A DNA stretch of 64,000 nucleotides from Jiangella muralis (GTDB lineage: Bacteria > Actinomycetota > Actinomycetes > Jiangellales > Jiangellaceae). Where the stretch lies: NCBI RefSeq assembly GCF_001270745.1, contig NZ_KQ434757.1:203392-267391 (forward strand). Direction: 5' to 3'. Positions 28,830 through 37,578 of this stretch are shown here, piece after piece. Each line of letters starts with the position of its first letter. Positions within the stretch are counted from its first letter, which is position 1. The translations under genes were made by a program, and so were the position numbers. The notes under the pieces are model-generated. The model was given only the letters and a program-made list of their open reading frames with translations, did no database searches and was not told the DNA's origin.

Positions 28830-29741
28830 TCACACTCGGCGCCGCAGCAGGACGCTCGCGAGGGCGACGTCGGCGGGGTCCAGCGCGGCCTTGCCGTCCT
28901 CGATCTCCCAGAGCGCGTTCTGCAGGACGCGGCCCAGCGTCCAGCCCGCGGCCCGCCGTCGATCGACGCCGGTCAGCTCGCCGAGCAGGTCGAACCGGCG
29001 CAGCACGACGCGCTCGAGCCCACCGGTGACGACATCGTCCCAGCGGCTGTTCAGCGCCGGCCACAGGTCGAAGCCGGGATCGCCGGCCAGCGGCACGGGA
29101 TCGATCGCCAGCCACGGCTCCCGCCCGCCGGCCAGGACGTTCTCGTCGTGCAGGTCCCAGTGCAGCAGGCGGTCGCCGGACTCGGGCAGCAGCTCCGCGA
29201 CGGCGGCCGCGCAGGTCTCGACCAGCCGGCGTTCGGCGGGGTCGGCCAGCGACGGCACCGCCTCGGGCGCAGCGGCGACCATCGCCGCGGCGACGTCGGC
29301 CAGCCGCGGCAGGCCGTCCGGCGCGGGCCGCGTGGTCAGCCGGGCCAGCAGCCCGCCGAGCACCGTCATGACGGCGTCGTCGTCGCGCAGCGCCGCCAGC
29401 GGCCGCCCGCCGTCGAGCCGCTCCAGCAGCATCGCGCCGGTGCCGGCGTCATGGTCGAGCAGCCGGACGGCGCCGTCGCCGGCCCACGTCCGCAGCCCGA
29501 CGACGGCGGCCGCGGACTCCTCGTTGGCCGGCTGCAGCCGGAGCACCGCGGGCCTGCCGTCGGCCCGGACGACCGGCTGGACCAGCGCCGCCATGCCGTT
29601 CGCGGCCGGCCCGTCCGGGCGCAGCTCCCACTGCTCAATGGTCACGGCCAGCAGCCGGGGCAGGTCCGCCAGCCAGGCCCGCCCGGCGTCGTCGCGCCCG
29701 TACGACGCGACGAGCGTCGGTGGAGCCTCGTCGATGATCAC
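28830..29741 (-). CDS. aminoglycoside/hydroxyurea phosphotransferase family (APH_6-like) kinase
   Basis: The 303-residue kinase-like protein has the catalytic loop LLHWDLHDENVLAGG and the metal site LAIDPVPLAGDPGFDLWPAL, characteristic of the APH(6)/streptomycin-6-phosphotransferase branch. The N-lobe has AAVVGLRTWAGDGAVRLLD and MLLERLDGGRPL. Antibiotic phosphorylation is possible, but chromosomal homologs often have unknown substrates. It lies 23 bases downstream of the UvrA-like gene stop, in the same direction, and may be the last gene of the resistance operon. Confidence 0.87.
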   Translation of the reverse strand: MIIDEAPPTLVASYGRDDAGRAWLADLPRLLAVTIEQWELRPDGPAANGMAALVQPVVRADGRPAVLRLQPANEESAAAVVGLRTWAGDGAVRLLDHDAGTGAMLLERLDGGRPLAALRDDDAVMTVLGGLLARLTTRPAPDGLPRLADVAAAMVAAAPEAVPSLADPAERRLVETCAAAVAELLPESGDRLLHWDLHDENVLAGGREPWLAIDPVPLAGDPGFDLWPALNSRWDDVVTGGLERVVLRRFDLLGELTGVDRRRAAGWTLGRVLQNALWEIEDGKAALDPADVALASVLLRRRV

Positions 29742-29764
29742 CCCGCCATCGTAGGAACCGCCGC

Positions 29765-32032
29765 TCAGTCGGCGAGGTAGCGGGCCAGGTACTCGGCGGT
29801 GTACGTCGACCCGTCAGCGGCCAGGGCGGCGGGCGTGCCCTCGAACACGACGCGGCCGCCGTCGTGGCCGGCGCCGGGGCCGAGGTCGATCACCCAGTCG
29901 GCGGCCGCGACGACGTCGAGGTTGTGCTCGATGACGATGAGGGTGTTGCCGTCGTCGACCAGCCGGTGCAGCAGCGCGACCAGGTGCTCGACGTCGGCGA
30001 GGTGCAGGCCGGTGGTGGGCTCGTCGAGCACGTAGAGCTTGCCGCCGACGACCAGCTCGCTGGCCAGCTTCAGCCGCTGCCGCTCGCCGCCGGACAGCGT
30101 GGTGAGGGTCTGGCCGAGCGTGAGGTAGTCGAGGCCGACGTCGCTGAGGCGCTGCAGCGTGGGCCGGATCGCCTTCTCGGTGAAGAACTCCAGCGCCTCG
30201 GCGACGCTCAGCTCGAACACGTCGGCGATCGACCGGCCGCGCACGAGGTGCTGCTGCGCCTCGTCCTTGAACCGGCGGCCGCGGCAGACCTCGCAGATCG
30301 TCGTGACACCGTCCATGAACGCGAGGTCGGTGAAGATGACCCCGGCGCCCTGGCACTCCGGGCAGCCGCCGTCGGAGTTCGGGCTGAACAGCGCCGCCGG
30401 CGCGCCCGTCGCCCGGGCGAACAGCGACCGGATCGGGTCGAGCACGCCGGTGAACGTCGCCGGGCTGGACCGCCGCGACCCGCGCACCGGGCTCTGGTCC
30501 AGCATGATGGCGTCGGGGCGGACGGCGGGCAGATGGCCGCGGATCAGGCTGCTCTTCCCCGACCCCGCCACCCCCGTGACGACCGTCAGCACCCCCAGCG
30601 GCAGGTCGACGGTGACGTCGCGCAGGTTGTGCGTCGACGCGTGCTCGACGCGCACGTGCCCCGACGGCGTCCGTACGGCGCCGGCGTCGCGCGTCACCCG
30701 GGCCGCCCGCAGCCCCAGCCCCGTCCGCGTCTCCGACTTCACCAGCCCGTCGTAGGACCCCTCGTACGTGACGGCGCCACCCGCCCGCCCCGCCCCCGGC
30801 CCCATGTCGATGCAGTGGTCCGCGATGGCCATGATCTCCGGATCGTGCTCCACGACGACCACCGTGTTGCCCTTGTCGCGCAGCTCGATCAGCAGCTCGC
30901 CGAGGCGGTGCACGTCGCGCGGGTGCAGCCCGACCGTCGGCTCGTCGAACACGTACAGCAGGTCGGACAGGCTGCTGCCGAGGTGCCGGACCATCTTCAC
31001 CCGTTGCGACTCGCCACCCGACAGCGTCGACGTGGCGCGGTCGAGGCTGAGGTAGCCGAGGCCCAGGATGCCCAGCCGCTCGACCTGCTCCGCGGCGTCC
31101 TGCACCAGCGGCGCGACCGACGGCTCGTCGATGGCCCGGATGACGTCGACCAGGTCGTCGGCCTGCAGGGCGTTGAGGTCGGCGATGGAGCGGCCGTCGA
31201 TCAGCGACGAGCGCGGGCCCTCCGCCAGCCGCGTCCCCCCGCAGTCCGGGCACACCCCGCGCGTGACGATGCGCTCGAACGCCTCACGCGTCTTGCCCTT
31301 GTAGGCGTCGGCCTCCTTGTGCAGGTAGAGCCGGTTGAACCGGGCGATGACGCCCTCGTAGCTGGTGACCTCGTCGTTCGGCGCCTTCAGCTCGCCCTGC
31401 TCGGCGTACATGAGGATGCGCCACTGCTCGTCGGTGTACTCACGCAGCGGCACCGACGGGTCGAAGAATCCGCTCCGCGCGTAGGACCGCCAGAACCAGT
31501 GCCCCACGCCGAACGCCGGCCAGTCCAGCGCGCCGTCCTCGAGCGACCGGTCGCGGTCGACCAGCTGCGACTCGTCCACCACGCTCACGACGCCCAGCCC
31601 CTGGCACGCCGGGCACATCCCCTGCGGGTCGTTGAACGAGAACGCGTTGGAGTACCCGGCGAACGGCCGCCCGGCACGGGAGAAGACCAGCCGTAGCCGG
31701 GCGCCGATGTCGGTCACGGTGCCGACGGTGGACCGCGCGCCGCCGCCGAGCCGCTTCTGGTCGACGACGGTGACGGCGCACAGGTGCGCCATGCGGTCGA
31801 CGTCGGGCTGGCCATAGCTGGGCAGCCGGTTCCGCGCGAACGCGCTGAACGTGGCGTTGAGCTGGCGTTGCGACTCGGCGGCCAGGGTGTCGAAGACCAG
31901 CGACGACTTGCCCGACCCGGACACGCCGGTGACCACGGTCAGCTGGAGTTTCGGGATGTCGACGTCGATGTTCTTGAGGGTGTGCTCACGGGCACCACGG
32001 ACCTCGATATGGCCGTGTCGGGCCAGTGTCAT
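29765..32032 (-). CDS. UvrA-like ABC protein, DrrC type
   Basis: The 755-residue protein with two ABC modules resembles excision-repair UvrA. It has Walker [10 protein letters not shown] (36-44) and GVAGSGKSS, signatures [11 protein letters not shown] and [11 protein letters not shown], Walker [12 protein letters not shown] and [11 protein letters not shown], and zinc Cys pairs [26 protein letters not shown] and CEVCRGRRF. It is about 200 residues shorter than housekeeping UvrA, as in the DrrC-type proteins that protect anthracycline producers by acting on drug-bound DNA. ATG 32032 overlaps the permease stop (ATGA). The position directly after a DrrA/DrrB-like pair supports this role; it is inferred. 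Confidence 0.88.
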   Translation of the reverse strand: MTLARHGHIEVRGAREHTLKNIDVDIPKLQLTVVTGVSGSGKSSLVFDTLAAESQRQLNATFSAFARNRLPSYGQPDVDRMAHLCAVTVVDQKRLGGGARSTVGTVTDIGARLRLVFSRAGRPFAGYSNAFSFNDPQGMCPACQGLGVVSVVDESQLVDRDRSLEDGALDWPAFGVGHWFWRSYARSGFFDPSVPLREYTDEQWRILMYAEQGELKAPNDEVTSYEGVIARFNRLYLHKEADAYKGKTREAFERIVTRGVCPDCGGTRLAEGPRSSLIDGRSIADLNALQADDLVDVIRAIDEPSVAPLVQDAAEQVERLGILGLGYLSLDRATSTLSGGESQRVKMVRHLGSSLSDLLYVFDEPTVGLHPRDVHRLGELLIELRDKGNTVVVVEHDPEIMAIADHCIDMGPGAGRAGGAVTYEGSYDGLVKSETRTGLGLRAARVTRDAGAVRTPSGHVRVEHASTHNLRDVTVDLPLGVLTVVTGVAGSGKSSLIRGHLPAVRPDAIMLDQSPVRGSRRSSPATFTGVLDPIRSLFARATGAPAALFSPNSDGGCPECQGAGVIFTDLAFMDGVTTICEVCRGRRFKDEAQQHLVRGRSIADVFELSVAEALEFFTEKAIRPTLQRLSDVGLDYLTLGQTLTTLSGGERQRLKLASELVVGGKLYVLDEPTTGLHLADVEHLVALLHRLVDDGNTLIVIEHNLDVVAAADWVIDLGPGAGHDGGRVVFEGTPAALAADGSTYTAEYLARYLAD

Positions 32033-32808
32033 CGGTTCAGCCTCCGGTAGGCAGCAGCGGACAGCGGCGCGAACACCGCCACCATCAGGATCGGCCATAT
32101 CACTGACAACTCCTGTCCGTGATCGGCCGGCCAACTTCCACCGGCGACGCCGGGGTTGCCGAACAGCTCGCGCACCGCGTCGGCCGTCGCCGAGAGCGGG
32201 TTCCACTCCGCCACGGCGCCCAGCCACGACGGCATCGTCGCCGGGTCGAGGAACACCGTGGACAGGAACCCGACCGGCCAGACCATGATCTGCACCGCCG
32301 CGACGGCCTCCGGGCCGGACGCCTTCAGGCCGGCCCACACGCCCACCCACAGCAGCCCGAACCGCAGCAGGAGCAGCAGCCCGTACGCCGCCAGCACCTC
32401 GCCCGGACCGGCCGACCACCGCCAGCCCAGCGCGAACCCGGCCAGCGTCATCGCGGCCAGCCCGGCCACCGACGCGGCGAGGTCGGCGAGGCACCGCCCG
32501 GCGACCACCGACCCGCTGTGCAGCGGCAGCGACCGGAACCGGTCCGTCACCCCGCGCGACGCGTCGGCCGTGATCGCCGCCATCGTGGTCTCGAGCCCGA
32601 ACAGCATCGTCAGCGCCAGCACGCCGGGCACGACGAATGGAACGTAGTCGCCCGCGCTGCCGGCGATGGCGCCGCCGAACAGGCCGCCCATCATCAGCAC
32701 GATCAGCACCGGGAACAGCAGCGTCACCACGAACGGCACCGGCTGCGCCCGCCAGTGCCCGAACGTGCGACCGGCCAGCACCAGCGAGCCATGGACCAGC
32801 GAACTCAT
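32029..32808 (-). CDS. ABC-2 type permease, DrrB-like
   Basis: The 259-residue membrane protein has six helices. It starts [19 protein letters not shown] and has [40 protein letters not shown] and the [25 protein letters not shown] region of the DrrB/ABC2 family; only the first twenty residues of that run matter ([15 protein letters not shown]). It partners the upstream ATPase for drug export. ATG 32808 overlaps the ATPase stop, and its own stop overlaps the UvrA-like ATG. The longer open frame upstream is antisense-like. Confidence 0.9.
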   Translation of the reverse strand: MSSLVHGSLVLAGRTFGHWRAQPVPFVVTLLFPVLIVLMMGGLFGGAIAGSAGDYVPFVVPGVLALTMLFGLETTMAAITADASRGVTDRFRSLPLHSGSVVAGRCLADLAASVAGLAAMTLAGFALGWRWSAGPGEVLAAYGLLLLLRFGLLWVGVWAGLKASGPEAVAAVQIMVWPVGFLSTVFLDPATMPSWLGAVAEWNPLSATADAVRELFGNPGVAGGSWPADHGQELSVIWPILMVAVFAPLSAAAYRRLNR

Positions 32809-33749
32809 CGCGTCCCCTCCGAGACCGTGTTGACGTGCATGAAGACGTCGTCGAGCGTGGGCCGGCGGACGGCGACGTCGACCGGCGCCAGGCCGGCCCC
32901 GGCCAGCGCCGCACAGAACCCAGTGACGGCGCCCGCGTCGGCCACCGGGACGGCGACGCCCACGCCGGACACCTCCACCGGCCCGACGGCGTACCGCCCG
33001 GCCGCCCGCCCCGCCGCCGCGGCGTCGTCCGGTGCTCCGAACCGCGCCTCGACCCGCGTCTCCCCGATCAGCGACGTCAGCTCGGCCGGGCTGCCCTCCA
33101 GCACGACCCGGCCGTCGCGGAGCATGGCCACGTGGTCGGCCAGCTCGTCGGCCTCTTCCAGATACTGCGTGGTGAGCAGCACCGTGACGCCGTCGTCCAC
33201 CAGCCGCCGGACCGTCGCCCACACGTCGCGGCGGGCGTCCGGGTCGAGGCCGGTCGTCGGCTCGTCGACGAACAGCACCGACGGCGGCACGACCAGGCTC
33301 GCGGCGAGGTCGAGCCGGCGTCGCATGCCGCCCGAGTAGGTGCCCACGGCGCGCCCGGCCGCGTCGGACAGTCCGAACCGCGAGATCAACTCGTCCGCCC
33401 GGGCCCGCGCGGCGGCCTTGGCCAGCCCGCGCAGCCGGCCGAACAGCACCAGGTTGGCCCGGCCGCCCAGGATCTCGTCGACGGCGGCGTTCTGCCCGAC
33501 CAGCCCGATGGCCCGCCGTACGCCGTCGCCGTCGGTCCGCACGTCGTGTCCCGCCACCGTCGCCGCGCCGTCGTCCATGGCCAGCAAGGTCGTCATGATC
33601 CGTACCGCCGTCGTCTTGCCCGCGCCGTTGCGGCCCAGCAGCGCGCACACCGTCCCGGCGGCGACCCGCAGGTCGAACCCGTCCAGCGCCGGCCGCTCCG
33701 CCCCGCGGTAGTGCTTGCGCACCGCCCGCGCCTCGATGGCTGCGTCCAC
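32805..33749 (-). CDS. ABC transporter ATP-binding protein, DrrA-like
   Basis: The 314-residue ATPase has VRKHYRGAERPALDGF, Walker A GRNGAGKTT, Q-loop QNAAVDEILGG, signature YSGGMRRRLDLAASL, Walker B VLFVDEPTTGLDP and the DrrA-type LTTQYLEEADELAD. The C-terminal domain ends in RRPTLDDVFMHV, the conserved regulatory tail of DrrA-family exporters. It is the first gene of a three- or four-gene operon with a TetR gene opposite. The exported compound is unknown. Confidence 0.92.
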   Translation of the reverse strand: MDAAIEARAVRKHYRGAERPALDGFDLRVAAGTVCALLGRNGAGKTTAVRIMTTLLAMDDGAATVAGHDVRTDGDGVRRAIGLVGQNAAVDEILGGRANLVLFGRLRGLAKAAARARADELISRFGLSDAAGRAVGTYSGGMRRRLDLAASLVVPPSVLFVDEPTTGLDPDARRDVWATVRRLVDDGVTVLLTTQYLEEADELADHVAMLRDGRVVLEGSPAELTSLIGETRVEARFGAPDDAAAAGRAAGRYAVGPVEVSGVGVAVPVADAGAVTGFCAALAGAGLAPVDVAVRRPTLDDVFMHVNTVSEGTR

Positions 33750-33772
33750 TCACCCTCCTCGTCGTCGATTGT

Positions 33773-33787
33773 CCGTACAGTGTACGG
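33773..33787. promoter_or_regulatory. TetR operator between tetR and the drrA-like gene
   Basis: CCGTACA-G-TGTACGG is palindromic except for the central base, in the 69-base divergent gap. A related half-site pair (GTACGG...CGTACGG) follows to 33799. This is the expected place for the TetR protein to repress both directions. Confidence 0.75.
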
Positions 33788-33818
33788 TACAACGTACGGA
33801 AGGTGAGAGGATATTTCC

Positions 33819-34562
33819 GTGCCCTCGAACGCGCCCCGCCCGTCCGACCCCAGCCGGCTGGTCTCACTGCTCTGGGAGCCGTCCGACCGGCCCGGCCGCA
33901 CCGGGCTCACGAAGCAGGCCGTGGTCGAGAACGCCATCGCCATCGCCGACGCCGAGGGCATCGGCGCGCTCACCATGCGGCGGGTCGCCGACCGCCTCGG
34001 CGTCGGCGCGATGACCCTCTACACGCACGTCCCGGGCAAGCCCGAGCTGGTCGAGCTGATGATCGACGCCGTCGCCGGCGAGGCGTACGCCGACGGCGCG
34101 CTGCCGGGCGAGCAGGACGGCTGGCGGGCCGGGCTGCGGCACATCGCCGAGCGCAACTGGCGCCACCACCTGCGGCACCCGTGGACCGTCGAGGTGGTGC
34201 CCGGACGGCCGGTGCTCGGGCCCGGCGTCTCCGCGAAGTACGAGCTGGAGCTGGCGCCGCTGGACGGCATCGGGCTGTCCGACCTCGAGATGGACCAGGT
34301 GCTGTGCGGCGTGCTCGCGCTGGTCGAGTCGACGGCGCGGCAGCAGGTCGGCCTCGACCGCGTGCGCGCCGGCGGCGGCGACCTCGACTGGTGGGCGACG
34401 GTGAGTCCGGCGCTCGCGCGGTCGATGAGCGGATCCCGGTTCCCGCTGGCCGAGCGGGTCGGCGCAGCATCCGGCGAGGCGGTCGAGGCGGGCGACCCGC
34501 ACGCCGTCATGCGACTGTCGCTGGAGCTCCTCCTCGACGGCGTCGCCGGCCGGCTGCGCTGA
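33819..34562 (+). CDS. TetR-family regulator
   Basis: The 247-residue protein has an HTH at about residues 30-75 (VVENAIAIADAEGIGALTMR, RVADRLGVGAMTLYTHVPGK). A C-terminal ligand domain follows, of the TetR_C type seen in exporter regulators (RHPWTVEVVPGRPVLGPG, LVESTARQQVG). The start GTG 33819 has GAGAGG eight bases upstream. It diverges from the DrrABC-like genes over a palindromic site. Derepression by the exported drug is inferred. Confidence 0.9.
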   Translation: MPSNAPRPSDPSRLVSLLWEPSDRPGRTGLTKQAVVENAIAIADAEGIGALTMRRVADRLGVGAMTLYTHVPGKPELVELMIDAVAGEAYADGALPGEQDGWRAGLRHIAERNWRHHLRHPWTVEVVPGRPVLGPGVSAKYELELAPLDGIGLSDLEMDQVLCGVLALVESTARQQVGLDRVRAGGGDLDWWATVSPALARSMSGSRFPLAERVGAASGEAVEAGDPHAVMRLSLELLLDGVAGRLR

Positions 34563-34568
34563 CCCGCG

Positions 34569-34946
34569 TCAGGCCGCCGACGGCGCCCCGTCAGTGAGGA
34601 ACGCGGTCTGGGTGAGGTGCACCCTGGTCCCGCCGCGCTCCGGGACCAGGGCGAACGCGACCAGCAGCGGCGGGCGTCCACCGTACTCGGGCGAGGACGA
34701 GCGGTAGCAGATCCGCCGCGGCGGGTCGGCGTCGACGACGGCGAGCGCGACCGTCCCCGACCCGGCGATGACCGTGTTGCGCCACATCAGCTCGCCCCGT
34801 GCGCCCACGACCGGCTCGAACCGTTGATCGTCGGGCCACCACCGGCGCAGGTGCTCGGGCCGGCTGAGCACCTCGTAGACCACATGCGGAGGCGCCTCGA
34901 CGTGGATGACGCGTTCGATGGAGCCCTGCTCCACCGGGTCGATCAC
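34569..34946 (-). CDS. SRPBCC (AHSA1-like) protein, C-terminally short
   Basis: The 125-residue protein begins IERVIHVEAPPHVVYEVLSR and has the AHSA1 pattern PEHLRRWWPDD, GELMWRN, and RGGTRVHLTQTAF. Family members usually run about 20-30 residues further, into a helix that closes the ligand cavity. Here the frame ends at TDGAPSAA, six bases from the convergent TetR stop. It may be a shortened but stable variant. The ligand is unknown. It is separated by three bases from the SnoaL-like gene and is probably cotranscribed with it. Confidence 0.75.
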   Translation of the reverse strand: MIDPVEQGSIERVIHVEAPPHVVYEVLSRPEHLRRWWPDDQRFEPVVGARGELMWRNTVIAGSGTVALAVVDADPPRRICYRSSSPEYGGRPPLLVAFALVPERGGTRVHLTQTAFLTDGAPSAA

Positions 34947-34949
34947 GGG

Positions 34950-35441
34950 CTACTGCGCCGGCGCCGGGAACGCGGTGCCCTGGTCGTAGATCGACAGCCA
35001 GCGGCCGCGCTCGAACGTGTACGTCACAACGGTGAGCGCGCGCGACTTGAAGCCGACACGGGGCAGCTCGTAGGTGGCGTCGTACTCGATGGTCGCGGTC
35101 TTGCAGCCGTGGACGTGCCGGTCGATCTCGGTCCACGTCCAGATCGCCTCGCGGTTCTCGAAGTGGCTCTTCTGCGCGGCCATGATCGCGTCGATGCCCG
35201 AGAACCGGTGGCCGCTGGCGAAGACGCTGACGGCGTCCTCGTGGTGGCCGTCGCGCCACGTCTCGGCGTCGAAGTCGCGGAACGACTCCATGTCGGCCCG
35301 CTGCGCCTCGTCGAACCTCGCGGCGCACCCGCGGTTCTCGCCGCGCGCGTCGTCGGTCGCCGCCGCGATGCCGGGCAGCGCCACCGCGCCCGCGGCCAGC
35401 ACCGCGACGAGCGTCCGTACCGTGTTCTTTCGCATCGTCAC
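34950..35441 (-). CDS. secreted SnoaL-like (NTF2-fold) protein
   Basis: The 163-residue protein has a Sec signal (KNTVRTLVAVLAAGAVALPG, cleavage near IAAA) and two Cys (39, 113 approximately). The domain contains FDAETWRDGHHEDAVSVFAS, HRFSGIDAIMAAQKSHFENR, WTWTEIDRHVHGCKTATIEY and VVTYTFERGRWLSIYDQGTA, a SnoaL/DUF4440-like fold. No catalytic assignment can be made. It lies just upstream of the SRPBCC gene. Confidence 0.8.
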   Translation of the reverse strand: MTMRKNTVRTLVAVLAAGAVALPGIAAATDDARGENRGCAARFDEAQRADMESFRDFDAETWRDGHHEDAVSVFASGHRFSGIDAIMAAQKSHFENREAIWTWTEIDRHVHGCKTATIEYDATYELPRVGFKSRALTVVTYTFERGRWLSIYDQGTAFPAPAQ

Positions 35442-35567
35442 CCCTCTGTCGTCCTGCCGATGCCCGGCACGCTAGCCAGGTCCGGACGGCGTCCGCTGGG
35501 CCACAGCGAGGGGTTCCGCGCTGAGCCGGTCACGGCGGGGTCACCGACACCCCTAGGCTCAGGCTCC

Positions 35568-36986
35568 ATGGACCTGCACGTGCGGCTGGACGGCCGGGGC
35601 GACCTGTCCGGGCAGCTGTACCGGCAGGTCCGCGCGGCGATCCTGGCCGGACGGCTGCCGGCCGGACAGCCGCTGCCGCCGTCCCGCGAGCTGGCCGGCG
35701 ACCTCGGCATCGCGCGCAACACCGTCAGCATGGCCTACGACCGGCTGGCCGCCGAGGGCTTCCTCACCGCCCGTCCCGGCGTCGGCACCTTCGTCGCCGA
35801 CGACCTCGCCCAGGACGGACCGTCCGGCGACGACGATGACCAGGTCGCCCTCGCGCCGCGGGCGGTGTGGGCCGGGCTGCCCGAGGCGACCGACCTCGCC
35901 TCGGCCGACGCCGAGTACGACTTCCGGCCCGGTGTCCCGGACGCGACGCTGTTCCCGTACGCGACGTGGCGCCGGGTGACCGCCCGCCAGCTGCGCGCGT
36001 CGGCGGTCGGGACGGGCGCGCACATCGCGTCGGCCGGGCACCCGCCACTGCGGGCCGCCATCGCCCGCCACGTCGCCGTCGCTCGTGGCGTCCCGGCGTC
36101 GGCCGACGACGTGATCGTGACCAGCGGCAGCCAGCAGGCCGTCGACCTCCTCACCCGGGTCCTGCTGGCGCCCGGCGACGTCGTCGCGGTCGAGGATCCC
36201 GGGTACCCGCTGCCGCGCAGGATGCTGACGTCGTCCGGCTTCACCGTGGTGCCGGTCCCGGTGGACGCTGACGGCCTGGTGGTCGGCTCGCTGCCGGACA
36301 CCGCCCGCCTGGTCTACGTCACGCCGTCGCATCAGTTCCCGCTCGGCCCGTCGATGTCGCTGGGGCGGCGGCTGGCGCTGCTGGAGTGGGCCCGGCGGAC
36401 CGGCGCCCTGATCGTCGAGGACGACTACGACAGCGAGTTCCGGTTCGCCGGGCGCCCGTTCGAGCCGCTGGCCGGGCTCGGCGCCCCCGGCCACGTCGCC
36501 TATGTCGGCTCGTTCTCGAAGACGCTGCTGCCCACGCTGCGCCTCGGCTTCGTCGTCGCGCCGCGATCCCTGCGCGACGCCATGCACAAGGCCAAGCAAC
36601 TGCTCGACTGGCACACCGCGGTGCCCGCCCAGGCGGCGCTCGCCGAGCTGATCGACGACGGCCTGTTCGCCCGGCACCTCAAGGCGATGCGCCGCGTGTA
36701 CGCGCGGCGGCACCACCTGGTGACGTCGCTGCTGCGCCGCGACTTCGCCGGCCTGCTCGAACCGGTCCCGTCGCTGGTCGGCCTGCACGTGACGGCGCTG
36801 CTCACCGACCCCTCCGCCGACGACGTCGAGGTCGCCGCCCGCGCCCGCTCGGCCGGGGTCGAGGTGCTGCCGCTGTCGCCGCTGGCGATGACGCACCCGG
36901 TCCAGGGGCTGGCGCTCGGCTACGGGGCGATCGCCGACGACCGCATCGCCGCCGGCCTCGCCCGCCTCCGCGAGAGCCTGCCCTGA
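35568..36986 (+). CDS. MocR/PdxR-type GntR-aminotransferase regulator
   Basis: The 472-residue fusion has an N-terminal GntR HTH (GQLYRQVRAAILAGRLPAGQ, LPPSRELAGDLGIARNTVSM). The class I aminotransferase-like domain (about 115-470) contains TSGSQQAVDLLTRVLL, EDPGYPLPRRML, VTPSHQFPLG, EDDYDSEFRF and SFSKTLLPTLRLG, with the PLP-binding Lys in SFSKTL. The closest type is PdxR, the activator of vitamin B6 synthesis, but pdxS/pdxT are not in the window. A TAGGCT -10 box at 35554-35559 lies eight bases before the ATG, so the mRNA is probably leaderless. Confidence 0.9.
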   Translation: MDLHVRLDGRGDLSGQLYRQVRAAILAGRLPAGQPLPPSRELAGDLGIARNTVSMAYDRLAAEGFLTARPGVGTFVADDLAQDGPSGDDDDQVALAPRAVWAGLPEATDLASADAEYDFRPGVPDATLFPYATWRRVTARQLRASAVGTGAHIASAGHPPLRAAIARHVAVARGVPASADDVIVTSGSQQAVDLLTRVLLAPGDVVAVEDPGYPLPRRMLTSSGFTVVPVPVDADGLVVGSLPDTARLVYVTPSHQFPLGPSMSLGRRLALLEWARRTGALIVEDDYDSEFRFAGRPFEPLAGLGAPGHVAYVGSFSKTLLPTLRLGFVVAPRSLRDAMHKAKQLLDWHTAVPAQAALAELIDDGLFARHLKAMRRVYARRHHLVTSLLRRDFAGLLEPVPSLVGLHVTALLTDPSADDVEVAARARSAGVEVLPLSPLAMTHPVQGLALGYGAIADDRIAAGLARLRESLP

Positions 36987-37014
36987 GGACTCCCAGCGAC
37001 GAAACGGACCCACC

Positions 37015-37578
37015 ATGCCTCCTGTGCACGTCCGCCCTTACGACGACGCCGACGCGCCGAACTGGCTTCGCTGCCGGCTCCTGAGCTTCTTCACCACCCA
37101 GTACTACGACGATGTCGTCACGCGGCGGCCCCGCTACGACGAACCATCGATCCAGCTCGTGGCGGCCGACTGCGCCGAGATCGTCGGAATCCTCGACGTG
37201 AGCATCGGGGCCGGCGCCGCCACGATCGAGACCGTGGCCGTTCTGCCCGAGCACTCGCGTGCGGGCATCGCCACCCGGCTGCTGCACGCCGCGCTTCCCG
37301 AGCTCGAACAACGGGAACTCCCGACCCTGGATGCATGGACGCGGGAGGACCCGGCGGCCAACGCGTGGTACCGGCGCAACGGGTTCCGCGAGGAGCACCG
37401 CTACCTGCACGTCTACCAGGACTGGGACGAGCGCGACGCCGAGTCCACCGCGCACGGCGACCTCGGCACGCCCGTCCGGGTGTTCGCCCATGCCCCGATC
37501 GAACGGGAAGCGCAGCTGCGCGCCCGGTTCCGCCGGGTCCATGTGTGCCGGCAGTACGTGCTGAGCCTCGCACGCTAG
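37015..37578 (+). CDS. GNAT acetyltransferase
   Basis: The 187-residue protein has VHVRPYDDADAPNWLRCRLL, IETVAVLPEHSRAGIATRLL (CoA loop HSRAGIA), LDAWTREDPAANAWYRRNGF and a short C-terminal extension. The N-terminal FFTTQYYDDVV and the YLHVY strand are those of a small-molecule acetyltransferase. It lies 28 bases after the MocR gene in the same direction and could be controlled with it. It converges on the alpha-galactosidase remnant with overlapping ends (4 bases). Confidence 0.85.
   Translation: MPPVHVRPYDDADAPNWLRCRLLSFFTTQYYDDVVTRRPRYDEPSIQLVAADCAEIVGILDVSIGAGAATIETVAVLPEHSRAGIATRLLHAALPELEQRELPTLDAWTREDPAANAWYRRNGFREEHRYLHVYQDWDERDAESTAHGDLGTPVRVFAHAPIEREAQLRARFRRVHVCRQYVLSLAR

Noticed and set aside
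27893-29780. Long plus-strand frame over rnhA and the APH-family kinase
   Set aside because: Both underlying minus-strand genes show full catalytic sets; the plus-strand translation is low-complexity.
35460-35560. A terminator between the SnoaL-like and MocR genes
   Set aside because: The two genes diverge, so a terminator is not expected; only weak GC-rich pairing is visible.
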